Shown: positions 8,398 to 17,787 of the stretch, one piece after another
Position numbering within the stretch: the first letter of the stretch is position 1
How the letters are laid out: every line of letters starts with the position of its first letter
NCBI GenBank assembly: GCA_958295825.1
Contig: OY282375.1
Coordinates: forward strand, 372,001 to 436,000
Source: an uncultured Candidatus Entotheonella sp.
GTDB taxonomy: Bacteria > Tectomicrobia > Entotheonellia > Entotheonellales > Entotheonellaceae
DNA length: 64,000 nt
Reading direction: 5' to 3'
Notes under the pieces: generated by a model
Databases searched by the model: none
Told to the model about the DNA's origin: nothing
The model's input: only the letters and a program-made list of their open reading frames with translations
Program-made: the position numbers and the translations under genes

Positions 8398-9684
8398 GTG
8401 AAAGTCCTTGTGGTAGGCAGCGGCGGCCGCGAGCACGCCCTGTCGTGGAAGCTGGCCCAGAGCCCTCATCTCGACGCCCTCTACTGCGCCCCTGGGAACC
8501 CCGGCACCCGCGCTTTGGCCCGCAACGTCGCTATCGCGGTGGATGACATTACGGCACTGCGGCGCTTCGCCCGAGAAGAACGGATCAACCTGACCGTCGT
8601 CGGCCCGGAAGCCCCACTGGCCTTGGGAATCACCGACGCATTCGAGGCCGATGGCCTGCGGGTGTTCGGCCCCACGCGCGCTGCCGCTCAGCTCGAATCC
8701 AGCAAGATATTCGCCAAGCAGTTCATGCTGGAAGTCGGTATTCCCACCGCCGATGCGGTCACCTTTAACGACCTCGCCACCGCCGAATCCTACATCCGCC
8801 GACATGCCAGGCCGCTGGTCGTCAAGGCCGACGGCTTGGCCGCGGGGAAGGGCGTCACCGTCTGTCAGAACCAGGCCGAGGCGCTCCAGGCCGTAAGACA
8901 GACCATGCAAGAACGGATATTCGGCGACGCTGGCCGCCGCGTTGTTTTGGAAGAGTTCCTGGATGGCGAGGAGGCTTCGTTTCACGTCCTGGTGGACGGG
9001 CAGAACGTCGTGCCACTGGCCACCTCACAGGACCACAAACGCGCTTACGACAGCGATCAAGGTCCCAATACTGGCGGCATGGGCGCCTACGCCCCCGCGC
9101 CCGTTGTCGGTGAGGCCCTGCAGCAGCGGATTCTCGGCGATATCGTCATGCCGACGGTCAGTGGCATGGCGGCGCGCGGCATGCCGTACCGCGGCGTTCT
9201 TTACGTCGGCTTAATGATTGTGGAAGACCGCCCTTACGTTATAGAATTCAACGCACGCTTTGGCGATCCCGAGACACAAGCCCTGCTCATGCTGCTCGAC
9301 GATGACCTCCTGCCGCTTCTTGACGGTGCGGCGCGCGGTCAACTGGGCAACACGCGGGTGCCGTCCCTGCCCGCCGCCGCCGTATGTGTCGTCATGGCAG
9401 CGGAGGGCTATCCGGGTGCGTATTCTCGCGGCGTGCCGATCACCGGCATCGAAGCCGCGGCGGATCAGCCGAATGCGTGGGTCTTTCATGCCGGCACGGA
9501 CGAGCGGGACGGATACTTGGTAACCAACGGTGGCCGCGTGCTTGGCGTCACCGCGCGCGCCGGCGGCATCGCCGAGGCGATTGGCGAGGCGTACCGGGCG
9601 GTCGAGTGCATTCAGTGGCCGGGCAGACAGTTCCGGCGTGACATAGGGCGGCGGGCACTGCAGCACGTTGCATCCGCCAAGTGA
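8398..9684 (+). CDS. purD: phosphoribosylamine-glycine ligase PurD
   Basis: A 428-aa ATP-grasp enzyme that makes glycinamide ribonucleotide in purine synthesis. The N-terminus MKVLVVGSGGREHALSWKL is the family signature. ATP-grasp motifs include VKADGLAAGKGVTV and YVIEFNARFGDPETQ. The start is GTG 8398. It is the expected purHD partner of purH but is now separated by about 3.8 kb of mobile DNA, mostly in the opposite orientation, so purD must be read from a promoter within or after that DNA. No convincing promoter was picked out in 8306-8397, although this stretch is AT-rich. Confidence 0.96.
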   Translation: MKVLVVGSGGREHALSWKLAQSPHLDALYCAPGNPGTRALARNVAIAVDDITALRRFAREERINLTVVGPEAPLALGITDAFEADGLRVFGPTRAAAQLESSKIFAKQFMLEVGIPTADAVTFNDLATAESYIRRHARPLVVKADGLAAGKGVTVCQNQAEALQAVRQTMQERIFGDAGRRVVLEEFLDGEEASFHVLVDGQNVVPLATSQDHKRAYDSDQGPNTGGMGAYAPAPVVGEALQQRILGDIVMPTVSGMAARGMPYRGVLYVGLMIVEDRPYVIEFNARFGDPETQALLMLLDDDLLPLLDGAARGQLGNTRVPSLPAAAVCVVMAAEGYPGAYSRGVPITGIEAAADQPNAWVFHAGTDERDGYLVTNGGRVLGVTARAGGIAEAIGEAYRAVECIQWPGRQFRRDIGRRALQHVASAK

Positions 9685-10077
<393 letters not shown>

Positions 10078-10145
10078 ACCTTCCGGGGATGAGTCGTTCC
10101 GTGTAAGGGCATGCCGTCTGAGCCTCGGGCACCGTTCTGACGTGG

Positions 10146-11258
10146 ATGAGCATGAGAAAATCCCGATTACGACTCTGTGTATTCCTGCTCTTGTCCGTGG
10201 TCATCCACGCTCACCTGCCGTTGTTGTGGCGTTTCATGCCATCGCATGACCCGCCGCCGGTTCCCGTTGCCGTCCGCTTTGTGGAGATACCGCCGGCCGC
10301 CGTGCCCGAACCTGTCCAAACGCCGCCGGAAAAACGACCCGAACCCGCGTCTGCACCGCCCCGACAGGGTGGTCTGCTCGTTGATCTCCCCGAGCCGGTA
10401 CACCAGGAGCGGCCCGCTGAAGCACGGGTTGTGTCGCGTTACGACAGCAAGGCACAGGACGTCGGGCCCGGAGAGAGCGGCACGAGGAAGCCCTCGGGAC
10501 AAAATCCCCCCGCCCTGCCGCCGGAACTGAACCTCCCGGAGCGCTACAGCGTGCAGGGGGCCACTCGGCCCCGTGACCTGCCGGCGCCATCACAGCCGCC
10601 CGCGCCCCCCACTACCGTTGCACGGTTGGTTCCGCCAACTTCCCGGCAACCCGTCATGCCCAAGCCCGTGGCCCCCCCCAAACCGACTTCCGAGCAGCCG
10701 CGTCCTTTGATCGTGAAGCCAATGCTGCAAGATCCTCGCTACCAGATGACCCTTCAGGAAGAACTTGAGATGCTACGGCGCCAGCAGGAGGCAGCGGGCA
10801 TAACGGAGCAGGACGTGCAGCAGGCTATCGGTGAGCACTTGGCGCTTCTGGACAAGCACCGCCGCCTGCCCGGCTTCGACGCGCCGGGCGTTTACGAGGC
10901 GGGCCCGGAGCAATCCGGCGAAGGCGGGGACAACCCCGGCCAGGGCGGTAAATTCCGCTCCATCGCGTCGTTCGGCCTCAAGCACGTGTCGTACCTGCTC
11001 GTCATGCAACGCCAGATCGAGCTGATGTTCAGCATCCCGTATCTCGTCCCGGATCGCCCTGTCGGTGTGCCTATCGTCGGCTTCACCGTGCAGCGCAGCG
11101 GCGAGTTGAGCGAAAGCATCCTGCTACGCTCGTCGGGCTACAAGGAAATCGACCAGGCGCTGCTCAAGGCGGTGCGGCGCGCGGCGCCCTATCGCCCGTT
11201 TCCCGATCACCTCACCGACCCGTCCATCAGCATACGGGTCTTCGCGCACGCGTCTTGA
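10146..11258 (+). CDS. TonB-family energy transducer-like protein
   Basis: A 370-aa protein. A short basic start (MSMRKSRLR) is followed by one hydrophobic segment at about residues 10-28, then a long proline-rich periplasmic stretch (about 35-190). A helical, charged region (about 200-260) is followed by a C-terminal TonB-like domain: VGVPIVGFTVQRSGEL, ILLRSSGYKEIDQALLKAV, PYRPFP. This is the layout of TonB/TolA-type proteins that span the periplasm. ExbB/ExbD genes are not adjacent. It may serve an outer-membrane receptor or another envelope process, and the sequence does not say which. Confidence 0.8.
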   Translation: MSMRKSRLRLCVFLLLSVVIHAHLPLLWRFMPSHDPPPVPVAVRFVEIPPAAVPEPVQTPPEKRPEPASAPPRQGGLLVDLPEPVHQERPAEARVVSRYDSKAQDVGPGESGTRKPSGQNPPALPPELNLPERYSVQGATRPRDLPAPSQPPAPPTTVARLVPPTSRQPVMPKPVAPPKPTSEQPRPLIVKPMLQDPRYQMTLQEELEMLRRQQEAAGITEQDVQQAIGEHLALLDKHRRLPGFDAPGVYEAGPEQSGEGGDNPGQGGKFRSIASFGLKHVSYLLVMQRQIELMFSIPYLVPDRPVGVPIVGFTVQRSGELSESILLRSSGYKEIDQALLKAVRRAAPYRPFPDHLTDPSISIRVFAHAS

Positions 11259-11302
11259 CGGGGCGTAACCTCACACTCTTATGGCTTCGGAGGTTGGCGT
11301 AC

Positions 11303-13414
11303 ATGAGCGTAAGACACTCTCAACAATCGGAAACGCTTGAGCTTCTTCGAGTCGCGGTGAATGATCCAGGCGCCAGATTCAGAGAGGGTCAATGGGAAGC
11401 CATTGACGCCTTGGTCAACCGACGTGAGCGCCTGCTGGTGGTGCAGCGAACAGGATGGGGCAAGAGCGCCGTCTACTTCATCGCCACCCGAATGCTGCGG
11501 GAGCGTGGGCGTGGCCCGACACTCATCGTCTCACCACTCCTGGCGTTGATGCGGAACCAAGTCGAGGCAGCCGGTCGGCTTGGCATCCGGGCACTGACCA
11601 TCAATTCAGCGAACAGGGAAAACTGGTCGGAATTGCAACGGACGATCCACAACGATGGTGCGGATGCACTGCTGATTTCACCGGAGCGGCTGGCCAGCGA
11701 CGAGTTCGTGCAAACCGTCCTCTTGCCCATCGCCGGCCGTATCGGCTTGTTGGTGGTAGATGAGGCCCACTGCATCTCGGATTGGGGGCATGATTTTCGG
11801 CCCGATTACCGGCGCTTGGTGAACATCCTGCGGTTTATGCCTGAGAACATACCGATTCTCGGCACAACGGCTACGGCGAATAATCGCGTTGTTGGGGATG
11901 TTCGAGCGCAACTCGGAAATATGGGGATTCAGCGTGGCTCGCTGATGCGACACACGCTGGCATTGCAGAACATGCGTCTCCCCTCGCAAACAGATCGTCT
12001 GGCGTGGCTTGCGGAGCACATCAACACCCTTCCGGGAACAGGGGTCATCTATACGCTGACGAGACAGGATGCTGAACAGGTGGCCGGCTGGCTGACCGGA
12101 CAGGGCGTTGACGCACGGGCCTATTTTAGCAATGTGACGGGCGATGGCTTTGAAGATTCGAATGCGTATCGTCAACACCTCGAAGATCAACTGCTTCGTA
12201 ATCAGCTTAAAGCGTTGGTAGCGACGACGGCTCTTGGAATGGGTTACGATAAGCCGGATATGGGTTTTGTCGTGCATTATCAGACTCCCGGTTCAGTCAT
12301 CGCCTACTACCAGCAAGTTGGCAGAGCCGGTCGCGCGATTGACCATGCCGTCGGTATTTTGATGTCAGGCCACGAAGACGACGCCATCCACGAGTATTTC
12401 CGCCGAAGTGCTTTTCCGAGTGAACCATGGGTGAGGGAAATCCTGAATGTTCTCGAAGACAGCGATGGCATGACGACCCGAGCCCTGGAAGGAGCCGTCA
12501 ATCTGAGATACGCTCAGATTGAGCAGACGCTCAAGTTTCTGTCCGTTGACAACCCCGCTCCCGTCATCAGGGACGGTGCGCTGTGGCAGCGGACCCCGGT
12601 GCCTTATTACATGGATCTCGAACGCATCCGCCACTTGACGGAACAGCGACAAACCGAATGGCAGGAGATGCAGAGTTACCTGGATGAAACCGGATGCCTG
12701 ATGAAATTTCTCGCGGTGGTCCTTGATGATGAGAACCCACAGCCTTGCGGCCGGTGCGCATCTTGTATAGGCAGGCCCATCGTCGAGCCGTCATTTGACC
12801 GACCGTTCGCCATTTCGGCCGCCCGGTTTCTGCGTCGATTGGAAATGCCGCTCGGATGCAAAAAGCAGGTGGCCAAGGATGCCTTCGCTGAATACGGCTT
12901 TAAGGGAAACCTGCCTCAAGAGCTCCGTGCCGAAACCGGCCGTATTCTCTCCCGATGGGGCGATGCCGGTTGGGGACGGCTTGTGGCGGACGACAAGCGT
13001 AGTGGACATTTCCGGGATGATCTGGTCGAGGCTGTGGCAGAGATGCTGCTGGACCGTTGGCAACCTGATCCATCACCCGAATGGGTGACCTGCGTTCCAT
13101 CCCACAAGCACCCGAAGCTGGTTCCCGATTTTGCTCGCAGCCTCGCCGAGGCGTTGCGATTGCCCTTCTTATCTGTTGTGGCCAAAACCAGGGACAATGA
13201 ACCGCAAAAGGCGCAACAGAACCGATTTTATCAATGCCGGAATCTGGATGGGGTATTTCAAATTGACGGCCCGGCGCCGGAAGGCCCAGTGCTTTTGGTG
13301 GACGACGTCGTCGATTCCGGGTGGACGATGGCCGTCATCACGGCATTACTTCGGCGAGCCGGCAGCGGCCCGGTGTGGCCCGTTGCGCTGGCTACAGCGC
13401 GCTCAGGAGAATGA
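11303..13414 (+). CDS. RecQ-family helicase fused to a C-terminal phosphoribosyltransferase-like domain
   Basis: A 703-aa protein. The helicase core has Walker A TGWGKS (K54), the RecQ-type DEAHCISDWGHDFRPDY box (D153-H156), TTATANNRV (motif III) and YYQQVGRAGRA (motif VI). A zinc-binding CGRCASC follows. The C-terminal about 180 residues end in VLLVDDVVDSGWT (residues 663-675), the PRPP-binding loop of type I phosphoribosyltransferases, ComF-like. The start ATG 11303 has GGAGG at 11289-11293, and an earlier TTG (11255) overlaps the tonB-like gene. The stop is 1 nt before the DprA-like gene, so they form one unit. The base composition looks less GC-rich than its neighbours. Helicase and PRTase folds are well supported. 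A DNA-processing or anti-phage role is inference. Confidence 0.85.
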   Translation: MSVRHSQQSETLELLRVAVNDPGARFREGQWEAIDALVNRRERLLVVQRTGWGKSAVYFIATRMLRERGRGPTLIVSPLLALMRNQVEAAGRLGIRALTINSANRENWSELQRTIHNDGADALLISPERLASDEFVQTVLLPIAGRIGLLVVDEAHCISDWGHDFRPDYRRLVNILRFMPENIPILGTTATANNRVVGDVRAQLGNMGIQRGSLMRHTLALQNMRLPSQTDRLAWLAEHINTLPGTGVIYTLTRQDAEQVAGWLTGQGVDARAYFSNVTGDGFEDSNAYRQHLEDQLLRNQLKALVATTALGMGYDKPDMGFVVHYQTPGSVIAYYQQVGRAGRAIDHAVGILMSGHEDDAIHEYFRRSAFPSEPWVREILNVLEDSDGMTTRALEGAVNLRYAQIEQTLKFLSVDNPAPVIRDGALWQRTPVPYYMDLERIRHLTEQRQTEWQEMQSYLDETGCLMKFLAVVLDDENPQPCGRCASCIGRPIVEPSFDRPFAISAARFLRRLEMPLGCKKQVAKDAFAEYGFKGNLPQELRAETGRILSRWGDAGWGRLVADDKRSGHFRDDLVEAVAEMLLDRWQPDPSPEWVTCVPSHKHPKLVPDFARSLAEALRLPFLSVVAKTRDNEPQKAQQNRFYQCRNLDGVFQIDGPAPEGPVLLVDDVVDSGWTMAVITALLRRAGSGPVWPVALATARSGE

Positions 13415-13415
13415 G

Positions 13416-14615
13416 GTGCCATTGGATAGTCAGGCGCAAGCGATCATGCTGCTGACGGTAGTGTTTGGAAAAACAGCCAAGACGGCGACAAAACCGCTCT
13501 CAACCAGGGAATGGGGCAAGTTTGCAAATTGGCTTAAGCGTCATGACCTGCAACCATCATCTCTGCTTAATGGGAGTTTGGAGACGCTGCTGGCTGATTG
13601 GAAGGGCGTGGACTGTGACATAACGCTGCCGCGCCTTGACCATCTGCTCGGCCGGGGTGGGGCGTTGGGTCTAGCCCTTGAGAAATGGCAGCGTGCCGGA
13701 TTGTGGGTCTTAACGCGATCTGATTCAGAATACCCGGTCCGACTGAAGCAAAGACTCGCGGAGCAGTCGCCGCCGGTGCTGTTCGGTTGTGGGAACAAGC
13801 AACTCTTGGACAAGGGCGGTATTGCGGTGGTTGGCTCAAGAAATGCCATCTCAGCCGATCTCGAGTTCACAAAAAAACTCGGTGCAAAGGCCGCTGCCGA
13901 GGGTTATTCGATCGTCTCTGGTGGGGCGCGGGGTGTGGATCAGAATGCCATGCTGGGTGCTTTGGAGCGCGAGGGAAACGTTGTCGGGGTCCTGGCTGAC
14001 AGCCTGTTGCGTTCAGCGACTTCTGCGACATATCGCAAGTATCTCAGGCGCAATGACTTGGTCCTTGTCTCGCCCTTCAACCCGGAAGCCGGATTCAATG
14101 TGGGCACCGCGATGGCTCGCAACCGCTATATCTATTGTCTCGCCGATAAAGCCGTGGTCATCAGCAGCGGTCTCAATGAGGGCGGAACATGGAACGGTGC
14201 CACCGAAGCCATAAAAGCACGGTGGGTACCGGTTTGGGTCAAGACAAGCAACGCCGGGGATTCCGGCAATCCTGAACTGATTCGCCTTGGCGCGCAGCCG
14301 TGGGCGCCGGACGATGCCGCCGTCGCTTTGCCCAGCGGTGCTCCGCTGTTGCCGCAGCCGTCTCATTCTGTTGCCGCCAACGCGCCAACCATGCCGGTTG
14401 ATGATTTTTACGAGCTTTTCCTGAGCCGTTTGGGCGCTTTGACGTCCAGTAAGGCGCTCACCACAGATGAAATCAGCAAGCGTCTCAATCTCGTGAAGAC
14501 TCAGGTTGGCGATTGGCTGAAACGGGGCATGCGCGAAGATAGGATCCAGAAACTAAACCGGCCGGTACGCTACCGCTACGAAAGGCAGCAGTCTATGCAC
14601 ATTTCCGCTGGCTAG
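13416..14615 (+). CDS. DprA/SMF-like (SLOG-fold) protein paired with RecQ-PRTase
   Basis: A 399-aa protein from GTG 13416, with AGGAG at 13404-13408 inside the end of the helicase gene, so it is probably translationally coupled. A helical N-terminus (about 1-115) precedes the Rossmann-like DprA core: GIAVVGSRNAISADLEF, then IVSGGARGVDQNAMLGAL, then LVSPFNPEAGFNVGTAMARN, then NEGGTWNGATEA. A C-terminal winged-helix-like segment reads LTTDEISKRLNLVKTQVG. Genuine DprA loads RecA on incoming ssDNA in transformation. Pairing with RecQ-PRTase, rather than a genomic dprA context (topA, smg), suggests a dedicated accessory module. A longer frame opens at 13131 but overlaps the helicase coding region. 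Confidence 0.82.
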   Translation: MPLDSQAQAIMLLTVVFGKTAKTATKPLSTREWGKFANWLKRHDLQPSSLLNGSLETLLADWKGVDCDITLPRLDHLLGRGGALGLALEKWQRAGLWVLTRSDSEYPVRLKQRLAEQSPPVLFGCGNKQLLDKGGIAVVGSRNAISADLEFTKKLGAKAAAEGYSIVSGGARGVDQNAMLGALEREGNVVGVLADSLLRSATSATYRKYLRRNDLVLVSPFNPEAGFNVGTAMARNRYIYCLADKAVVISSGLNEGGTWNGATEAIKARWVPVWVKTSNAGDSGNPELIRLGAQPWAPDDAAVALPSGAPLLPQPSHSVAANAPTMPVDDFYELFLSRLGALTSSKALTTDEISKRLNLVKTQVGDWLKRGMREDRIQKLNRPVRYRYERQQSMHISAG

Positions 14616-14688
14616 GGGAAGCCAGGACATCCCGAAAGCGGGCCAGGGAACGGTGAAGAGAGCGCTGCACGACCCATAGGTGTGAAGC

Positions 14689-15717
14689 ATGAACAGACGG
14701 GCTGAGCAAAAACATGTGGCGGTGATCGGCGCCGGCTCTTGGGGCACGGCGTTGGCCAATCAGCTCGCCGAGCGCGGCCACCCGGTGACGCTGTGGGCGC
14801 GCGACGAGCGACTGGCCCGCCGCCTGGAAAGCGATCGGGCGAACGCCCCGTACTTGCCCGGCGTCGCGCTGCAACCGCACGTCACGGCGACCAGCAATGT
14901 GGATGAGGCTGCTCGTGGGGTCGATACCTTCATCTCAGCGCTGCCGTCGCACGCGGTGCGAACCGTCTGGCGACTGATGGCGCCATTGCTGCCCAAGGCC
15001 GCTACGCTAGTGAGCGCCACCAAGGGCATCGAGGTCGGCTCGCTGCTCACCATGTCGCAGGTCTTGCGAGACAGGCTGCCTGCCGATAAGTCCGTTGGCG
15101 TTGCCGTGCTGTCCGGCCCGTCCTTCGCCCACGAAGTCAGCAACAAGGCGCCCACTGCCGTGGTGGCCGCGGCCCATGACCGCCGCTTGGCCGAAGCGGT
15201 GCAGCAGATGTTCAGCACGTCGGCGTTCCGGGTCTACACCAGCACCGACGTGGTTGGCGTCGAACTCGGCGGCGCCCTCAAGAACGTCATGGCGTTGGCG
15301 GCCGGTGTCTGCGACGGGTTGAATCTCGGCGCCAATACCCGCGCCGCCCTCATTACCCGCAGCCTGGCCGAGATGACGCAGCTCGGCGTCGCCATGGGCG
15401 CCCGTGCGCAGACCTTTGCCGGTCTGTCCGGCCTTGGCGATCTGGTCTTGACCTGCACGGGCCAACGCAGTCGCAACCACAGCGTCGGCGTGCAGCTTGG
15501 ACAGGGCAAGAAGCTGCCCGCTATTCTGTCGCCCATGCGGATGGTGGTGGAAGGGGTGACCACTGCCTGCAGCGTGGTGGCGCTAGCCGCCCGTCACGGC
15601 GTGGAAATGCCAATCGCGGAGAAGGTCAACGCCCTCCTGCAAGGGCACATCTCACCCCACGAGGCGGTGATGGAACTGATGACGCGCACCCTGAAACACG
15701 AGGAACCGATGCCGTGA
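14689..15717 (+). CDS. gpsA: NAD(P)-dependent glycerol-3-phosphate dehydrogenase GpsA
   Basis: A 342-aa cytosolic enzyme that reduces dihydroxyacetone phosphate to sn-glycerol-3-phosphate for phospholipid synthesis. The nucleotide-binding loop GAGSWGTALANQL is near residue 14. SATKGIE, the catalytic-lysine segment GVELGGALKNVMALAAG, and LSGLGDLVLTC are all conserved. The stop codon overlaps the larB start by 4 nt, which suggests coupling of two functionally unrelated genes. The GTG/ATG spacing to the upstream DprA-like gene is 73 bp with no clear terminator. Confidence 0.95.
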   Translation: MNRRAEQKHVAVIGAGSWGTALANQLAERGHPVTLWARDERLARRLESDRANAPYLPGVALQPHVTATSNVDEAARGVDTFISALPSHAVRTVWRLMAPLLPKAATLVSATKGIEVGSLLTMSQVLRDRLPADKSVGVAVLSGPSFAHEVSNKAPTAVVAAAHDRRLAEAVQQMFSTSAFRVYTSTDVVGVELGGALKNVMALAAGVCDGLNLGANTRAALITRSLAEMTQLGVAMGARAQTFAGLSGLGDLVLTCTGQRSRNHSVGVQLGQGKKLPAILSPMRMVVEGVTTACSVVALAARHGVEMPIAEKVNALLQGHISPHEAVMELMTRTLKHEEPMP

Positions 15718-16487
15718 ACCGTGAACAATTGGCCGATCTACTGCACCGCATCGCCGCCGGAAGCACCACCCCTGAAGATGGGCTGACCCAGCTTCGCTTC
15801 CTGCCCTACGAGGACTTGGGTTTTGCGCACGTTGACCACCATCGCAGCCTGCGGCAGGGCATCCCGGAGGTCATCTACGGGGCCGGCAAAACCGTGGATC
15901 AGGTCGCGGCCATTGCCGAACGCATCCTCAACCAAAACAGCGATCTGCTCGCCACGCGGGTGTCGCCGGAAGCCGCTGAAGCCCTCCTCGCATTGGATGC
16001 GCGCGCCGAATACAGCGCCATCGCGCGCACCGTGGTGGTGCGGCACGAACCCGGCAAGGCGACCGAGGGAATGATTCTGGTCGCTGCTGCCGGCACATCG
16101 GATCTGCCCGTCGCCGAGGAAGCCGCGGTGACCGCCCGCGCTCTGGGGAGCACCGTGCAGACGGCGTATGACGTGGGCGTGGCGGGGCTGCACCGTCTTC
16201 TGGCGAAGCGGGACCTGCTGGTGTCGGCCCGGGTGATTGTGGTCGTCGCAGGCATGGAGGGCGCGCTGCCCAGCGTGGTAGGCGGCCTGGTGGACAAGCC
16301 CGTCATCGCGGTGCCCACCAGCGTGGGTTATGGCGCCCATTTTCAGGGGCTGGCGCCGCTGCTGGCCATGCTCAACAGTTGCGCGTCCGGGGTGGCCGTG
16401 GTGAATATCGACAACGGCTTCGGGGCCGGCTACATGGCCCATACCATCAATCTGATCGGGGAAAAGCCGCCGCCCGACGCCGCGTGA
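15714..16487 (+). CDS. larB: nickel-pincer cofactor biosynthesis protein LarB
   Basis: A 257-aa protein of the PurE-related LarB family, which carboxylates and hydrolyses nicotinic acid adenine dinucleotide to pyridinium-3,5-biscarboxylic acid mononucleotide. The PurE-like C-terminal half shows VAAAGTSDLPVAEEAA, VVAGMEGALPSVVGGL and VPTSVGYGAHF. The N-terminus LRFLPYEDLGFAHVDHHRSL matches the family. The start GTG 15714 overlaps the gpsA stop. larC follows after 8 bp. larE and the racemase larA are not in the window. Confidence 0.9.
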   Translation: MNREQLADLLHRIAAGSTTPEDGLTQLRFLPYEDLGFAHVDHHRSLRQGIPEVIYGAGKTVDQVAAIAERILNQNSDLLATRVSPEAAEALLALDARAEYSAIARTVVVRHEPGKATEGMILVAAAGTSDLPVAEEAAVTARALGSTVQTAYDVGVAGLHRLLAKRDLLVSARVIVVVAGMEGALPSVVGGLVDKPVIAVPTSVGYGAHFQGLAPLLAMLNSCASGVAVVNIDNGFGAGYMAHTINLIGEKPPPDAA

Positions 16488-16495
16488 GGACAAGC

Positions 16496-17668
16496 ATGCG
16501 TATCGCTCACGTACATGGTCACGGCGGCCTCAGCGCCCCCTTGCTGATAGGCGCATGTCTGAACGCCGGCGCCTCACTCGCCGCCGTCGAGGCGGGATGG
16601 CAGTCGCTGGGCCTGCCCGTTGCGCAAGTGTTTGCGACGCAGGTGACCTTCCCACATGGCGCCGCCACTCGGATCGACTTCACGCCCGACCAGACCGCCG
16701 ATCTCCTCAACCAGCAATCCATGATGGCCTTGCTTGCCCGCATTAGCGACAGCGGGCTTGCTGACAGGGCCAAGCAGCGTCTGTCGGCCATGCTGAGCCG
16801 CTACGCTGTTGCTTTCGATCACATGCACGGTACGGCCGAAGCAGCCATACGCTCCGAGCATATGCCTGAAATCGTCTATCTCGGCAGCGGCGTGATCCTG
16901 GCGTTGGAAGAACTGGACGTCGATGAAGTGGCTGCGGCGCCCCTACCGCTCGGCGGTCAGACCAAGGAAGCGCCGCTCCTGCACCCGCTGATCGCCAAAC
17001 TTTGCCGCGGCGCATCCGTTCAGGGTCAGCGACAAGCCGGGCAGCCGATGACCGTCGGCGGTGCCGCCATCCTTACCGCCATTGCCAGCCGTTATGGGCC
17101 GTTGCCTGCCATGACCCTCGCCGCCGCAGGCTACGGGGCGCAAGACAACTCCCCAGATGTCCCCCAGCTACAAATTGTGCTTGGCGACCGAGAAGGTCAG
17201 GCAGCCGTCGAATGGATCGCCATCATTGAAACCCACATCGACGACATGAACCCGGAACTTTACGAGACCGTCTTCGAGTGCCTCTTTGCCCACGGCGCCC
17301 TGGACGTCACCCTGACGCCGCTGTTCATGAAGAAGAACCGGCCCGCCAACAAGCTGACGGTCCTGTCGCCTCTCCCGCACGTCAACGAACTCTCGCGCCT
17401 GATTTTACAGCACACGTCGAGTTTTGGCGTACGCGTGCATGAAGCGTGGCGCCACAAGCTGGAGCGTTTTCACCGTCAGGTCGCCACCCGCTACGGTCGC
17501 ATCGCCGTGAAGTGCGGCACCCTGGACGGCCGTATCGTACAGGCGGCGCCGGAGTACGACGCCTGCAAGCAAGCGGCGCGGGAGCATGGCATTCCGGTGC
17601 GCCTGGTGTATGCCGAAGCGGCCCGCCTGGCGTCGTCCTGGCTGACCACTAAAGTGCTTCCGGCTTGA
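16496..17668 (+). CDS. larC: LarC-family nickel insertion protein
   Basis: A 390-aa protein of the DUF111/LarC family, the CTP-dependent nickel insertase that completes the nickel-pincer cofactor. Supporting motifs are FDHMHGTAEAAIRSEHMP, ETHIDDMNPELYETVFE and VTLTPLFMKKNRPANKLTVL. GAGGA at 16486-16490 precedes ATG 16496. The gene is a single uninterrupted frame, unlike the Lactobacillus form that needs a frameshift. The N-terminus differs from the family: where relatives have an Asp-rich GISGDM segment, this one has HVHGHGGLSAPLLIGACL. That could mean altered metal handling or a divergent subfamily. Confidence 0.85.
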   Translation: MRIAHVHGHGGLSAPLLIGACLNAGASLAAVEAGWQSLGLPVAQVFATQVTFPHGAATRIDFTPDQTADLLNQQSMMALLARISDSGLADRAKQRLSAMLSRYAVAFDHMHGTAEAAIRSEHMPEIVYLGSGVILALEELDVDEVAAAPLPLGGQTKEAPLLHPLIAKLCRGASVQGQRQAGQPMTVGGAAILTAIASRYGPLPAMTLAAAGYGAQDNSPDVPQLQIVLGDREGQAAVEWIAIIETHIDDMNPELYETVFECLFAHGALDVTLTPLFMKKNRPANKLTVLSPLPHVNELSRLILQHTSSFGVRVHEAWRHKLERFHRQVATRYGRIAVKCGTLDGRIVQAAPEYDACKQAAREHGIPVRLVYAEAARLASSWLTTKVLPA

Positions 17669-17787
17669 GACAAAGCGTCAGCCCTCATGACCCGTGCGTG
17701 GTTTGCAGCACCGGCCAAAACGCACTATGCTGACACCTCACTGAACCCCCCTATCACACAAAATCACCCCCATATTGGAGAACAAAT

